Shown: positions 20,218-32,427, counted from the first letter of the stretch. The stretch: 64,000 nt of DNA from Coenobita brevimanus (GCA_032717465.1 CM064715.1:34887046-34951045); one strand, 5' to 3'. Numbers and translations are program-made. The notes: generated from the letters alone by a model not told the origin.

Positions 20218-22785
20218 TTCGACTATTTTCTTCTACGATGGAACACATTTCATCCATTCCTCCTTTCTCTGAAATCTCCGTTGTAGGAGATTTCAATGTT
20301 CACCACCACCTTTGGCTCTCCTCTCCTTTCACTGATCCACCTGGTGAACAAGCCTACATCTTTTCTATCCTTAATGACTTAGACCAGCTTGTACAGCACC
20401 CTACCCATATCCCTGACTGCCTTGGAGATAGCTCCGACATACTTGACCTCTTCCATACAACTAATCCTGCTGCCTACACTGTTCATCTTTCCTCTCCATT
20501 GGGCTCATCCAATCACAACCTCATTACCTTAACTTGTCCTATTGCTCCGGTACAGCCCGTGGACCCTCCAAAGAAACGTCGACTGTGGCACTTTGGAGCT
20601 ACGGATTGGGAGGCCCTCAGGCAATACTTCTTTGATTTTCCCTGGAATGATTATTGCTCCCATGGTCGGGAGCCATCTGAGTGTGCCTTGTGCATTACTC
20701 TCTCGGCCATGGAAGCATACATTCCCTTCTCGTATGCTTTGACTAATGCAAGAAAGCCTTGGTTTAATCACGCTTTTTCTAATGCTGTCCACAACAAGGA
20801 GAGGACCTATAAAAGGTACCAGAGCCAAAACACCCCTGAATCACATTATTTGTTTATGTTTCTGCCCGGAATCGTGCTCTGTTCTTCGCTGTGCTAAAAT
20901 TAATTTCATCTGTACTAAATGCTCTCAACTTTCCAACCAGAATTTTTCCCGCTCCTTCTGGCACCTTGACAAAAGCCTTTCTAGCAACTTTACCTCATCA
21001 TCCTTCCCTCCTCTTTTCTACTCTGATGGCTCTGTAGCTATTTCCTCTACCGGTACTCATGAAGCAGATCTCTTTGCTCAGACTTTCTCCTCCAATTCCA
21101 CCTTTGACGATTCCGGTGCTGTTCCTTCATCATTTCCTCCCTCTGACTTCCTCATGGCTGACATTAAAATTTCTTCAGCTGATGTATTTTCTGTCATCAC
21201 TGGCCTAAATACTAACAAGGCATATGGGCCTGATGGGGTCCATCATACTGTCCTCATGAACTGTGCTTACACCCTGCCTAGGTAAACTCTGTCGCCTATT
21301 TCTATCTACTTGTACCTTTCCTTCTTGCTGGAGATTTGCTCTCATTCAGCCAGTCCCAAAGAAGGGCGACCATTCTCAACCCTCTAACTATCGTCCAATT
21401 TCTTTAACATCCTGTATCTCAAAAGTTTTCGAGTCTATTCTTAACAGAATAATTTTAAAGCATCTTTCCTATCACAACCTTCTTTCTGATCTTATTATGG
21501 GTTCCGTCAGGGACGCTCCACTGGCAAACTTCACACCTACCTTTCAGACTCCTGGTCATCTTCCTTTCGGGACTTTGGCGAAAGCTTTGCCATTGCACTT
21601 GGCATCTCAAAGGCTTTCGATCGAGTTTGGCATAAATCTATAATATCCAAACTGCCCTCTTACGGTTTCTATCCTTCTGTCTGTGCCTTCATCAATAGCT
21701 TCCTTTCAGGTCGTTCTATAGCCGCTGTTGTAGACGGCCATCGTTCTTCTCCTAGATCTATCAATAGTGGTGTTCCTTAGGTTTCTGTCCTGTCACCAAC
21801 TCTCTTCCTTTTATTCATCAATGACCTTCTAAGCTGTGCATCTAACCCCATCCATTCGTACACTGATGAGTCCATCCTTCGCCTTTCCATTCGGTTCCCT
21901 CAACGTCCATCTCACCAGTTACTTCATCAAACAAGGGATGAGACTATGGATTACCTAATGTCTGACTTGGCTAGTATCTGTGACTGGGGTAAAACTAATC
22001 TTGTTTTCAGTGCATCAACGACTCAGTTTTACACCTATCAACTTGACAAAATCTTACACAGGAGTACCCACTAATGTTTAATAATATCCAGCTTGTTCCT
22101 GCTTCATCCTTGAACATGCTAGGGGTTTCATTCACTCGGGACTTATTTTGGAAAGATCATATTATATCTCTTGTAAAATCTGCTTCCAAGAGATTAGGTG
22201 TGCTAAGCCGACTCCGTACCTTCTTTATCCCTGCACAGTTGTTGACTTTATACACGGGTTTTATTCGCCCCTGTTTAGAGTACAACTCTCATGTGTGGGG
22301 AGGCTCCCCACATACGGCTCTTTTCAACAGGGTGGAGTCAAAGGCTTTTCGTCTCATTAACTCTCCTCCTCTTACTGGCTCCCTTCAACCTCTGTCTCTT
22401 CGCCTCACAGTTGCAGCTTTATCTCTTTTCTATTCCTACTTCAGTGGTCACTGCTCCTCTGAATTGTCTGCTTGCATCCCTCCGCCTCTACGACGGGCGC
22501 GTAGCACCCGTCTAGCAACAAACTCTCATCCCTTTTCTGTGCAGCTCTCTAATTCAAGAGTTAACTGTTATTCCCAGTCCTTCATTTATGCAACAGGTCA
22601 ACTCTGGAACTGTCTCCATCTGTCTGTATTTCCTACTTCCAATGATCTCAAGTCCTTCAAAAGCAGTGTGTCTAGGCATCTCGATATGAACGGATCTTGA
22701 ATTTGGCTCTCTAATGTATTGTTTGTTTGTTTTTTTAAGCAACGTTGTGCGGGCTTCTGGCCTTTGATTCCTTCTTCCTTGTATA
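20218..22785 (+). mobile_element. LINE J2: 5'-truncated copy of LINE J inserted in LINE M1
   Basis: Begins inside the endonuclease (STMEHI...[10 protein letters not shown] at about 20290) and ends in the J-family 3' UTR (cctttgattccttcttcctt). Frames: endonuclease to about 20860, RT N-terminus in the next frame to about 21285, RT core in a third ([21 protein letters not shown]), C-terminus 22074-22700. The catalytic box reads SYTDES instead of SYADDS, and the GVPQGS motif has a stop (TAG for CAG at about 21778). It retains CGA (Arg) where J1 and J3 have TGA. On both sides lies minus-strand LINE M1. Confidence 0.9.
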
Positions 22786-22985
22786 CAAATATTACTGGGG
22801 CTTTCCCCATATTGACTGTCTTCATTGCTTTCACAACTTCCATCTTGCTGATTTCTTTCTCTCTTCTCACATCCCTCTCTCTCCCAGCCATTACCCAGCC
22901 ACTTATACTCGCATTACTTTCATTCTCTGTGTTTAACAATTACTTAAAGTGTTTTCTCCATCTACTCACTTTTTCTCCCCTGTGA
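22786..22985 (-). mobile_element. LINE M1, part b: RT N-terminal region
   Basis: Minus strand reads VSRWRKHF, LLNTENESN, KMEVVKAMKTVNMGKAP. This is the segment just before RT in RTE-like LINEs (compare RWAEYFERLLNVEEE...KAVKEMKTGKAAG in LINE B). It stops at GKAP where J2 is inserted; part a resumes at DEACGEMLKHE. Confidence 0.75.
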
Positions 22986-23182
22986 CGGGGGAGGACACAA
23001 TCTGGCCGCACTATGGGGTGATACTACTACTCTGCGGCCAGGCTGTGTTAGGAAGAATACCACCACTGTATTCCCTGCGTGTCGTAAAAGGCGACTGAAA
23101 GGGGCGGGGTGAGGGGACTAGGGACCCCCTCCTCTGTTTTTTAGTTCTTAAAAAGAGACAGGCCAGAGAAAGGGATGGGGGA

Positions 23183-23960
23183 TTGAGTTATCCCCGTACC
23201 CTGAAGATTGGGTCTATGAATGTGCGTGGATGTAGTACGATTGAGGCTAAAAGGGAGGTGATTGGGAGAATGTTTGTGAGAAGAAAGTTGGATGTGTTAG
23301 CTTTGAGTGAAACGAAGATGAAAGGGAAGGGTGAGTCTATGTTTGGAAGTGTGAATGGAAGATTGTCAGTTGTTGATAGAGGAAGGGCAAGAGAAGGCGT
23401 AGTCTTGTTAGTGAGTCCGGAAGTACAGCAGTGTGTGATTGAATGGAAGGTGTCATCGAGACTGATGAGGGTGAAAGTGAAATTTGAACGTGAGTTGTGG
23501 GTGTTTGTGAGTGCATATGGGCCTGGTAGTGAAAGGGATGAAGAAGAGAGGGCGTCTTTCTGGAATGATGTTGATGAGTGTCTGCAGATTGGAGCTAATG
23601 TGAATGTGGTAATGATGGGAGATCTGAATGCTTGAGTGGGAAATGTAGCAGTTGAAGGTGTAGTTGGTATGCATGGTGTGCCTAGAAGAAATGAAAATGG
23701 GGAACGAATGATAGAGATGTGTGTTGAGCTAGAGATGGTGATTGGAAATACGCTGTTCGAGAAGAAAGATATTTATAAGTATACATGGGTGAGACAGGAG
23801 GGTGGAATGATTGTTGATAAAGCACTGATGGACTATGTGGTTGTGTCTAGGAATGTAATAGGAAGATTGTTGGATGTGAGAGTTTTGAGAGGGAAGGGTG
23901 GGGTATGTCTGACCACTACCTTGTGAAGAGAAAGTTAAGAGTAGGCAAGAGATAGGTGAG
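23183..23960 (+). pseudogene. LINE B endonuclease (APE type)
   Basis: LKIGSMNVRGCST at the start (Asn of motif I), ALSETKMKGKGE (catalytic Glu), a YGPGSERDEEER block, MMGDLNA (about residues 145-151) and then a TGA at 23633-23635; the same frame continues VGNVAVEGVVG, YTWVRQEGGM, DYVVVSRN. The terminal SDHYLV motif is readable only in another frame (about 23909), so a shift lies near 23895-23905. The enzyme would nick target DNA to prime reverse transcription. Order and spacing fit a complete endonuclease domain. Confidence 0.85.
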
Positions 23961-24082
23961 AGCTAGGAGGGTTAGGTGTGGCAGGGAGGTTTTGAAAGTG
24001 AGTGAGCTGGATAAAAGGGAGAAAATGATAGAGTATCAGGAGAAATTGAATGTTGAGTTGAACGCAGTGAAAGATCAGGAAA

Positions 24083-25028
24083 ATGGCAGTGTGGAGGAGG
24101 AATGGCAGTTGTTTAAGAGTTTGGTGGGGCATGCAGGTGTGTGGTGTGAGACGTGTGGGTGGTGGTGTAAGAAAAGGAAGTGAATGGTGGTGCGAGGAAG
24201 TAAGTGTGGCTGTGGCTGAGAAGAGACGTGCATATGAAGTGTGGCTGCAGAGGAAGGATGAGGTGTCATATGAGAGGTATAAGGAAAAGAGGAACAGAGC
24301 GAGAAGAACTGTGCGTGATGCTAAAGTGGCAGCAGATGAGAGGTGGGGTAGGCGGCTGACTGAGAATTTTCAACAGAATAAGAAAATGTCCTGGAAGGAG
24401 GTTAAAAGGGTGCGAGAGGGAGAGTCTGGGAAGGAAGAACGAGTAAAAGCAGAGGATGGAAGGATGTTAATAGAGATGGATGCAGTAAGGAAGAGATGGG
24501 CAGAGTATTTTGAAAGATTGTTAAATGTAGAGGAGGAAAGGGTGGCTGAGATTGTGGCGGATGGAAGGGTGCAAGGAATAACTGTGTTGGGAGAGTTGAA
24601 TGATTCTTTGATCACGAAGGAGGAAGTGGAGAAGGCAGTAAAGGAGATGAAAACAGGGAAAGCTGCAGGTATGGATGGGTGTGCTGTGAAATGCCTGAAA
24701 GGTGGTGGAGTGACTATTGTTGACTGGTTAGTAAGACTGTTGAATGTGTGCTTTGTGAAAGGTATGGTGCCAATTGACTGGGCAAGAGCTTGTGTGGTCC
24801 CGTTGTATAAAGGCAAGGGTGATAAGTATGAATATACTAGCTTTAGGGGTATAAGTCTGTTGAGTGTTGTAGGTAAGGTGTATGGCAGAGTGTTAATTAT
24901 GAGAGTTAGAGAGGGTACAGAGGGAGTGATTGGTGATGAACAGTGTGGCTTTAGGAGAGGGATGGGATGCGTGGATCAGGTGTTCGCTGTGAGACAAGTG
25001 TGAAAAGTATTTAGCGAAAGGCAAGGAT
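24083..25028 (+). pseudogene. LINE B linker and RT N-terminal half
   Basis: A Lys/Arg/Glu-rich linker (YERYKEKRNRARRTVRDAK) precedes RT blocks KEMKTGKAAGMDG, ACVVPLYKGKGDKYE, FRGISLLSVVGKVYGRVL, DEQCGFRRGMGCVDQVFAVRQV. The frame ends at 25001-25003; the next entry continues after a frameshift near 25003-25029. The first codons of the open frame before about 24190 are probably out of register with the parent protein. Confidence 0.85.
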
Positions 25029-26129
25029 GTGTTTTGGGCATTCATGTATTTAGAGAAAGCATATGATAGAATTGATAGGGAGGCTTTGTGGACTGTTTTA
25101 CGATTGTATGAACTTGATGGTAGGTTACTAAAAGGGGTGAAAAGTTTTTATGTAAATAGTAGAGCGTGTGTAAGAGTGGGAAATGCTGTGAGTGATTGGT
25201 TTCCCGTTAGAGTGGGGCTGCGACAGGGATGTGTGATGTCGCCTTGGTTGTTTAATATTTATATGGATGGTGTTGTAAGGGAGGTGAATGCAAGAGTTTT
25301 AGGTGGAGGTCTGAGTCTGGTGAGTGTTGATGGTGGAGAGTGGAATCTGAAGCAGCTGCTGTTTGCAGATGATACTGCACTGGTGGCTGATTCAGAGGAG
25401 AGATTGAGACAGTTGGTAGAGGAGTTTGGAAGGGTGTGTGGAAGGAGGAAATTGAATGTAAATGAGAATAAGAGTAAAGTGATGAAGTGTCCGAGGTTGG
25501 TAGATGGTAGGGGGATGAATATAGTTTTGAATGGTGAGTTGCTTGAGGAGGTAGAGTGTTTTAAATATTTAGGGTCACATGTTGCTGTGGATGGAAGAAT
25601 AGATGCAGAAGTGAAGTTTAGAATGAATGAAGTATGTAAGGTGCTAGGAGGAATGAAAAAAGTGTTTAGATGTCGTTCGCTTAGAATGGATGTAAAGAGA
25701 AGGCTGTATGAGGGTGTTGTGGTACCGACTGCGTTATATGGGGCTGAAACATGGAATGTGGGTGTAGCAGAGAGGAAAAGTTTGAATGTAATGGAAATGA
25801 GGTGTCTGAGGAGTATGTGTGGAGTGACACATATGGATCGAGTGGGAAATTATGAAGTGCGAAGGAGAACTGGAGTTGTTCGGGAGATGGCTGGTAAAGT
25901 TGAGCAGAGGGTGTTGCGATGGTTTGGGCATATGGAGAGAATGGATAATGAGCGACTGGTGAAAAAGATAACTAGATCTGATGTGAGAGGTGTAGGGCTG
26001 AAAGGGAGACCACGAATAGGATGGGTGGACAGTGTGAAGAGAGCACTGGATGCAAGAGGGATGTCTGTTGAGCAAGGAAGAGTGGCTGTGCGTGGCAGAA
26101 ATAAATGGCGAGAAACTGTGAATGAATAA
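25029..26129 (+). pseudogene. LINE B RT palm and C-terminal domain
   Basis: 366 codons open. MYLEKAYDRIDREALW (palm aspartate), VGLRQGCVMSPWLFNIYMDG, the catalytic LLFADDTALVADS (about residue 110), NVNENKSKVMK, FKYLGSHVAVDGRI, ALYGAETWNVG, LRWFGHMERMDNERL and the C-terminal LKGRPRIGW block. All RT active-site residues are present in this piece. Stop at 26127-26129 is followed by the 3' UTR. Confidence 0.9.
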
Positions 26130-26452
26130 ATGATGACGCAGCCCTGAGGGGATATTCTTCCGCATTTGGTCTGATCAGCTGATCAGGTCAGGTGCGGGTA
26201 AGGAGATGGGTCTATTATGATGTGGCAGGGGTAAACCAGCTCTACTGTCGGGCCCTGCTGCGGATGTCACTGATTGCACTGAGCAGTTGACCCTTGTGCG
26301 GTGTGGTGCGTTGAGGTTCTGTCCCTTCTCCCCTTTGGGGCTAAGATGCGAATGAATGTGTTTGAATGGATGAGTAAATGGTGAGTGTGTCGTCCTGTCT
26401 CGGCTACCTCCCTTTTCTTGGGGGAAGCAGCATAGGTATATAGATAGATAGA

Positions 26453-26945
26453 ATTTACCATTCTTCCACCATGCCGTTCCTTGCACCCCCTTTCGTCTCC
26501 TCATCACCCCACAAACCACCTCACATGCTGTACAGATTTCTTCTGTGAATATTTTGCACACATCTTCCACGTCTCCCATCTGGTCCAAGTCATATTTACC
26601 CAATCGCTCCTCCACTTCTCGTTTATATTTTGCCTTTTTTCCAATCCTTTTGTAACCTTTCCACTCTCCTTGTATGAACTACTTCCTCCTGTCCTTCCCC
26701 TCTTCTCTTCCTCCCTTTCATTGGAACCTTTATTTTTACCACCACCAAGTGGTGGTCAGAAAGTCCACTCCCCCAGCCTCTATATGCTCTTGCATCCATA
26801 GGTCGCAACACTAACCAGACGCACACCTTTTTTCTATGAAGTTGTGTCTTCCTAAGGAACAATGTTGTGCCGTTATGCAGTTTTGATCTGTATTTCAGCT
26901 CAATACAGCCTGTTTTATTCTCATTCCTTATCGAGGGCATTCATC
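26453..26945 (-). mobile_element. LINE M1, part c: endonuclease C-terminus and linker
   Basis: Minus strand reads DARAYRGWGSGLSDHHLVVVKIKV (endonuclease end, SDHHLV at about 26750), a basic linker, and in other frames EEICTACEVVCGV and QGTAWWKNGK, cut at the LINE B tail. Between GTAWWK here and RWRKHF in part b about 80-90 residues expected from LINE C are missing, so the LINE B insertion may have come with a target deletion, or parts b and c belong to different elements. Confidence 0.75.
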
Positions 26946-27098
26946 ACTTTAGTCATTTATCAGTTCATATTTACCCAGCGCATGCAATCTGATTTATAAG
27001 TAAATAATTTGTAGATGTTATAATTTTTTCTACTATATTACGAAAACTTCTGTACTTATTGCATCCGCAATCCATCCCACTCCGGCTGTAGATCATTC

Positions 27099-27101
<3 letters not shown>

Positions 27102-27187
<86 letters not shown>

Positions 27188-27225
27188 GTGTGTGCGTGTG
27201 TGCGTGTGTGTGCGTGTGTGTGTGT
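27102..27225 (+). repeat. (CT)n then (GT)n microsatellites
   Basis: (CT)n at 27102-27185 and imperfect (GT)n at 27188-27225. Confidence 0.97.
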
Positions 27226-27440
27226 TGGAATACAATATAAAATGAAAACTCATATTGACGAATCACACCATCTCAGTGTCTCTGACAGTAGACCTTCAGC
27301 GTTGCCTTAACGTGCCTAAGATACGAGAACGCTGTGCACAAGAACATTATTTTTAATGATTAGCGGTATATTCTGACGATATAATTCATATTAACATGGC
27401 TTGCTTTTCTCACAAATTTAAATTGTCTGCTGCAATACTC
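27226..27440. other. No feature recognised
   Basis: AT-rich sequence without coding or repeat signal. Confidence 0.4.
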
Positions 27441-27710
27441 AGGATGTCCCGGGAGGAAATGTCATAACATTAAAAAACGATAGATGAGGGAAGTCTAATT
27501 AAAAATGTTATATCATCATGTATCTGTATCTCGACCATTTCGGAGATACAGTGACTGATGTCATTATGGGCTAAAATACCCTCACTAATAATTTACCCAT
27601 AAAGACATCAGTAGCTATTCCATAACTTCTGAGATACTGACATACGTTTTTACATAGCATCCTCTCATTTATCATTTCCCAGAGTTATATCCTTTCTTCC
27701 CGGGACACTC
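27441..27710. mobile_element. Fold-back/MITE element, copy 1
   Basis: Terminal inverted repeats: left AGGATGTCCCGGGAGGAAAT, right (reverse complement) GAGTGTCCCGGGAAGAAAG, continuing into a shared GATGAGGGAA/AAATGAGAGG-type stretch, about 55 bp per arm; the interior is also partly palindromic (gagatacagtgactgatgtc against gacatcagtagct...). No protein coding. A relative lies at 39893-40470. Superfamily unknown. Confidence 0.75.
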
Positions 27711-28370
27711 TACAGTACATAACACATGATATTCTTACATTATCTTCACTGACTGTTACTACTTGTATATTTATATTACAAAATGAGCTGAAAGAAAAGA
27801 CAAAAACAAAGGCAAACGTTAATTCCGTTATCAAGCGTTACAAAATCGTGGTCATTAATACGCATATCGTAATTTTTCAAATAATGCTCTCATTAAGTGA
27901 CCTTTTCAAGTGGTACTTTTGAGTAAGTATGTCGCATAAAAGTGTGAAGGGTTAAAAAAACTGGTTGAAAGGAGAGGTGAGAGGGATGTAGAACAAGGTT
28001 CGTTCATTCAGACCCGGAATAACTAATTATTTGGTAAGGTAATAACACATTTCTCCGTGTAGTACAAGAGTAAACTCGACCCATTTTTAGACTGTGAAAA
28101 CAAAGATTGAGTTCTAAGAGACCATTGCTGATATCACAAAGTGGCAAAGGGAAAAAGAAAACTGGAACCACACATTTACTCATTCCAGTGATATTGAAGT
28201 CATGAATATTTGCTGAATCGGTGTAACAGCAAGCACTGCCTCACGGTTAACTTGCAAACATTCTGGGAATGTGTTTAGATTTGTACAGAAGTAGCAACTA
28301 AGTCTATATCTTGCCCCACCCTCTGGGAAGCCACACATCGACCGAGCAAATCAGAAAGTCGAACGACCAC
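27711..28370. other. No feature recognised
   Basis: No coding or repeat signal seen. Confidence 0.4.
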
Positions 28371-28966
28371 CCTTAACCTCCCTCAGCAACTCAGCTCCTA
28401 TCATCCACCCACCCAGTCACCAACAACACACCACTCACCCATCCACTCCACCTCACCCTACCCACCCAACTACCCACTCCACCGTAACCCACCTACCCCA
28501 TGGCCACCTATCCACCCACTTCACTCACCCACGCCATCCACCTTGAGCATCCACAAAGTGATTTATCCTACCCCACCGACTCTCCTGGCCATCCCATCCA
28601 CCTTACCCAAGGCATCCAGCATGATCACCCATCCCGTTCACTCGCCCTACCTAGCCACCGTAGCTATCCACCCTGACCACCCAGCCTAACCCTTCTCCTA
28701 AACAACCTTGCTCAGCCCATCAAACCTGCTTCATTAAGACAACCCAAGAAGATACCCACCCTGGCCATCCACCCATCCACACCACCCGCATCCACACTAA
28801 CCTAACCAACCATGCCCATCCACCTATTGTACCTACTCATCCCACCCACCCTGCCCACTCCTACTCACTCAACTACCCACCCATCTCTCCCAACCCTCCC
28901 ATCCACCTAACCTTGCCCATCCACCCACTCACTCTGCCCACCCCACCGACCCAACCCACCTGTCCA
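28371..28966 (+). repeat. Degenerate CCCACC/CCATCC-rich tract
   Basis: About 600 bp built from imperfect CCCACCCA, CCATCC and CACTCA words, G-poor on this strand. The same type of tract occurs at 54296-54625 and 63065-63400. The right edge, ccagcaggatg followed by (CA)n, is shared with 63402-63443. Confidence 0.8.
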
Positions 28967-28983
28967 GCAGGATGATTTGTAAG

Positions 28984-29420
<437 letters not shown>

Positions 29421-29457
<37 letters not shown>
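29421..29457 (+). repeat. (GA)n microsatellite
   Basis: About 18 GA units. Confidence 0.97.
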
Positions 29458-29459
<2 letters not shown>

Positions 29460-29684
29460 GGGATGGTACTGAACATGAAGTTCGCTACAGACTCAGCCTT
29501 CTCATAACATATAAAATTCCAGGGTTTCGTGTGACCCCATTTGACGTAAACATTTTATGTTTATTGTATCAGTAATCGTGGCAGCAATTACGGTGTATGG
29601 CTAATGTATATGTGGTAGTTGGCTTCCATAAAATGATCATAAACTAGAAAGTAAAAACCTTATTCTAAAATTATCATTAAGATC

Positions 29685-29915
29685 AAAGGGTGGAAAAGTA
29701 CGAGCGAAAAAAAAATAAAAAGTATAGAAACAAGAGAGCATGTAGGATGGGATGAGATTCAGAATTCTATACCCATTACTATATTCCACCAGCTACAACA
29801 GGTCTATGGGTAGTGTGGATTGAAATAAGAAGTACAGAACCCTGAATCTCCTACCATCCCTAATGCTCTCTTGTTTCTGTGTTTTTTTCATCTCTAGTTT
29901 CTACATTTTTCCATC
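29685..29915. repeat. Inverted repeat, about 80-bp arms (fold-back element)
   Basis: Left arm about 29685-29768 (agaaacaagagagcat, gagattcagaattctatac) pairs with the right arm about 29838-29915 (reverse complement agaaacaagagagcat, gagattcagggttctgtac). The loop is about 70 bp. Likely a MITE or hairpin element; no target duplication identified. Confidence 0.75.
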
Positions 29916-29989
29916 CCTACATATTAACAACCACTAAATAAACTTTTTCGTTTTCTATCCTTACCCATGTGAATGTCTACCAATCAGCA

Positions 29990-30215
29990 GTATTATCTTC
30001 ACTATTATTTTCACTACAACATTTATCGTTATCAGTCTAATACCAGCAGTCATTAATATCACTTTCATTAGTACCACTACTGTCACAGCCACTTTCACAA
30101 CCACCACTGCCATCAGTACCTCTGTCATCACTACCACTACTATCACAGCCATTTTCACAAGTACCAGTACCATCACTATCACTGTCATCACTACCATTAC
30201 CATCACTATTGGTAC
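29990..30215 (+). repeat. Degenerate ATC/ACT trinucleotide tract
   Basis: Imperfect CATCACTACC/ACTATCACT words over about 220 bp. Open frames in it are by-products of the repeat. Confidence 0.75.
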
Positions 30216-30714
30216 AGAAAACACAGGAAAAGGAAAATCTAGTACAAATGAAACCTCCCGTGGTACATCTCTTCATACTCTCCTTTGAACATTCTGAGTT
30301 TTTTGCGCAATGTAAAACTGCGGCTATATACATTAATTAATCAAAAGATACAAGAGACAAAAGCTTGTTAGGTTTGTTAGGTATTTTTCATGTTACATAT
30401 TTAGGAGAATATAACCACAAGGAAACGTATACAGAGCGTGGCCTGAGCCATGCAGCCCTTAAAGGGAAGGGGGCAAAAAATGAGCATGAGGAGTGCAGGA
30501 ATGGGTGGGATGGGTTGAAACTTTGATGGACAGTGGGGCTGCGACAGGAAGTTTGTTTTGTGAAAATGGGTAATAAAGAATGAATAACTTGAATGCAGTT
30601 AAGAATTATTTCCTAGTTTTCTCCAACAAAACTAAGTTCGCATTCTTTCATTTACCGGGCATTTTGCTACTTAGATAACAGTAATAATAAGTAGAAGAAC
30701 AGTAATAACTAGAG
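30216..30714. other. No feature recognised
   Basis: No coding or repeat signal seen. Confidence 0.4.
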
Positions 30715-30960
30715 GGACACTGAGTGGAGCGCATCTCTCCGACAAAGGCAACGTAATTTCCAAACCACTTTTCATAATGGGTTAAGTTTTCTCATCAATG
30801 ATTAGGGTTTCGAAGAAAGTGTCTTCCGGATCCAGAATATGTAATACGATCCAGATCGGTCCCAAAAGTTAATCGATTGATCCCTGGAACGTGGACTATA
30901 TACCCACCAAATTTGGGCCAGAACTCTCTCTTAGTGTTTGAGTAATCCTGCTACTGACAA
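30715..30960 (-). repeat. Dispersed repeat, minus orientation relative to 38395-38765
   Basis: Contains tgagtggagcgcatctctcc at the left and ccaccaaatttggg...gagtaatcctgctac-tgacaaacaaacatag at the right. This is the pattern of a common metazoan dispersed repeat whose other strand ends in GAGGTatGaGCTCTctGAGT; the segment at 38395-38765 has that end. Strongly diverged. Confidence 0.5.
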
Positions 30961-31454
30961 ACAAACATAGCCTTCAAGTTTTGGAAAAAGCAGCCCTGAA
31001 AGATAAACTTTTGTATCTTATATTTTTGTAATCTGTAACATTCCAAGAGTGCGGGAAGGTAAGATACTAATAAAAATCTCATTGCAAAATCCATAAAATG
31101 AAGCATAGTTTAGAAGTGACTCTTCATGTACAAAGCGTTCAGTGAAAAACACTGTATCTCCAACACAGTAGTGACATAACATCATAGTATTAATTTTGCT
31201 GCTTGAATGCACTAAATACTCCTTCAATAATCCCACTGAAACATGGTAGTTATGTAAAACAAATATATTTTCAAATTTTATTGAAAAAATACATAAGGAA
31301 ATATGAGATTTACTGAACAAAATATACATGTTTCTGAGTAGTGTGTCTAAAATAACTACCACGTACTGTACATTGTATCACTTTTTTCACCAAAAAATGT
31401 GAAACTGCTTATGTTCTTTGAACAGAGAAATACATTAGTAATTATATCTGTGGC
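30961..31454. other. No feature recognised
   Basis: AT-rich; no coding signal supported. Confidence 0.4.
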
Positions 31455-31800
31455 AACACAGGCTCATAAAGTGAATCAACTGACTATCGTCTCAGACCCA
31501 AAACTTTGCTAACTGTAGCTTATAACTTGAACTAACTTTTCCATAGTGGGTGAGTTTCTTTGTGATTATCATAACTAAAATTATAAATGAACATGAAAAA
31601 TATAATGACACTATCTCAAATAACAGGCACTCAAAAAATGAATCATCATATGACTCTTGTCACAGAGGCAGTACTTTGTTATCTGTATAACTTGAACTGA
31701 CTTTACCAAACGGGTGAGCTTCTTATGTCTTTGTTATGGTATGCTAAATACATAACTGAATATGAAAAAATGTAATGACATCATCTCAAATCAATGACTC
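31455..31800 (+). repeat. Two tandem units of about 170 bp
   Basis: Unit 1 (about 31466-31630) and unit 2 (about 31631-31800) share in order: aa(a/t)gaatcaNNNNatgactNtNgtc, tttgNtaNctgta, taacttgaact(a/g)actttNcca, gggtgag(t/c)ttctt, catgaaaaaNtNtaatgacaNcatctcaaat. Similarity about 75 percent by eye. It borders the 3' side of the pseudogene below. Confidence 0.65.
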
Positions 31801-32427
31801 TTCATCTTCAGATGTTTCTTGGGCCTCAGTACGCTTTACCAAGGCATGTACATCCCATATAGCAGGGTACCTGTGCTTTTGCACATAGGCAGTTACATAA
31901 GCACTTTGATACTTCGCACTTGCAAGAAGCTGGTTTTGCTGGTTTGGTCATCATTATGGGTTGTAGTATGCCACTGACAACTCTTCTGTCATACTGGTGG
32001 CACATGGCAGAGATAATTTGCACATGTGGGCTCACTTCTAAATTATACGTTGGTATAGTGCACGAAGAAAATGATGATGAAAAGCATTTTCAGTAAGAGG
32101 TAAATTTCGCAGATCTGTTCTACTTGATGCAAAAACATGTTCCCTCAACACATTTAGGTCTCCAAATGTCTCGGCAACCTAAAGACTGACCATAAAAGCT
32201 CTTGCTTCTTTAACAATGCCGTCTGCTAGATTCAATACAGCACCACTTTCACCGTAACATGATATCTCTGAAAACTGTCCAGCTTTCTGTAAAGCTATCT
32301 TGGCTGCCTTCCTTTTTCCACGACTGTAAATGTAGCTCACGCTGTCACCTCCAGAAATCGCGTAAGTGAATATCAGTGCACGTGCAAGTCTGTTTTTTCT
32401 GTTTGGTATTTATGTGACAAAAACTGT

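Larger units (their letters stand above)
22986..26452 (+). mobile_element. LINE B: nearly full-length RTE-like LINE inserted in LINE M1
   Basis: About 3.47 kb: a 5' UTR of about 200 bp (contains ctgcgtgtcgtaaaaggcga), endonuclease, long linker, RT, C-terminal domain, a 3' UTR of about 320 bp and a TATAGATAGATAG tail at about 26439-26451. Both flanks are minus-strand LINE M1 sequence. The coding region carries one nonsense codon and at least two frameshifts, otherwise it is the best-preserved LINE in the window. Confidence 0.88.

Noticed and set aside
29961..30333. Minus-strand frames rich in Val/Met or Ser/Asp
   Set aside because: Produced by the degenerate ATC/ACT tract; no domain or consistent composition.
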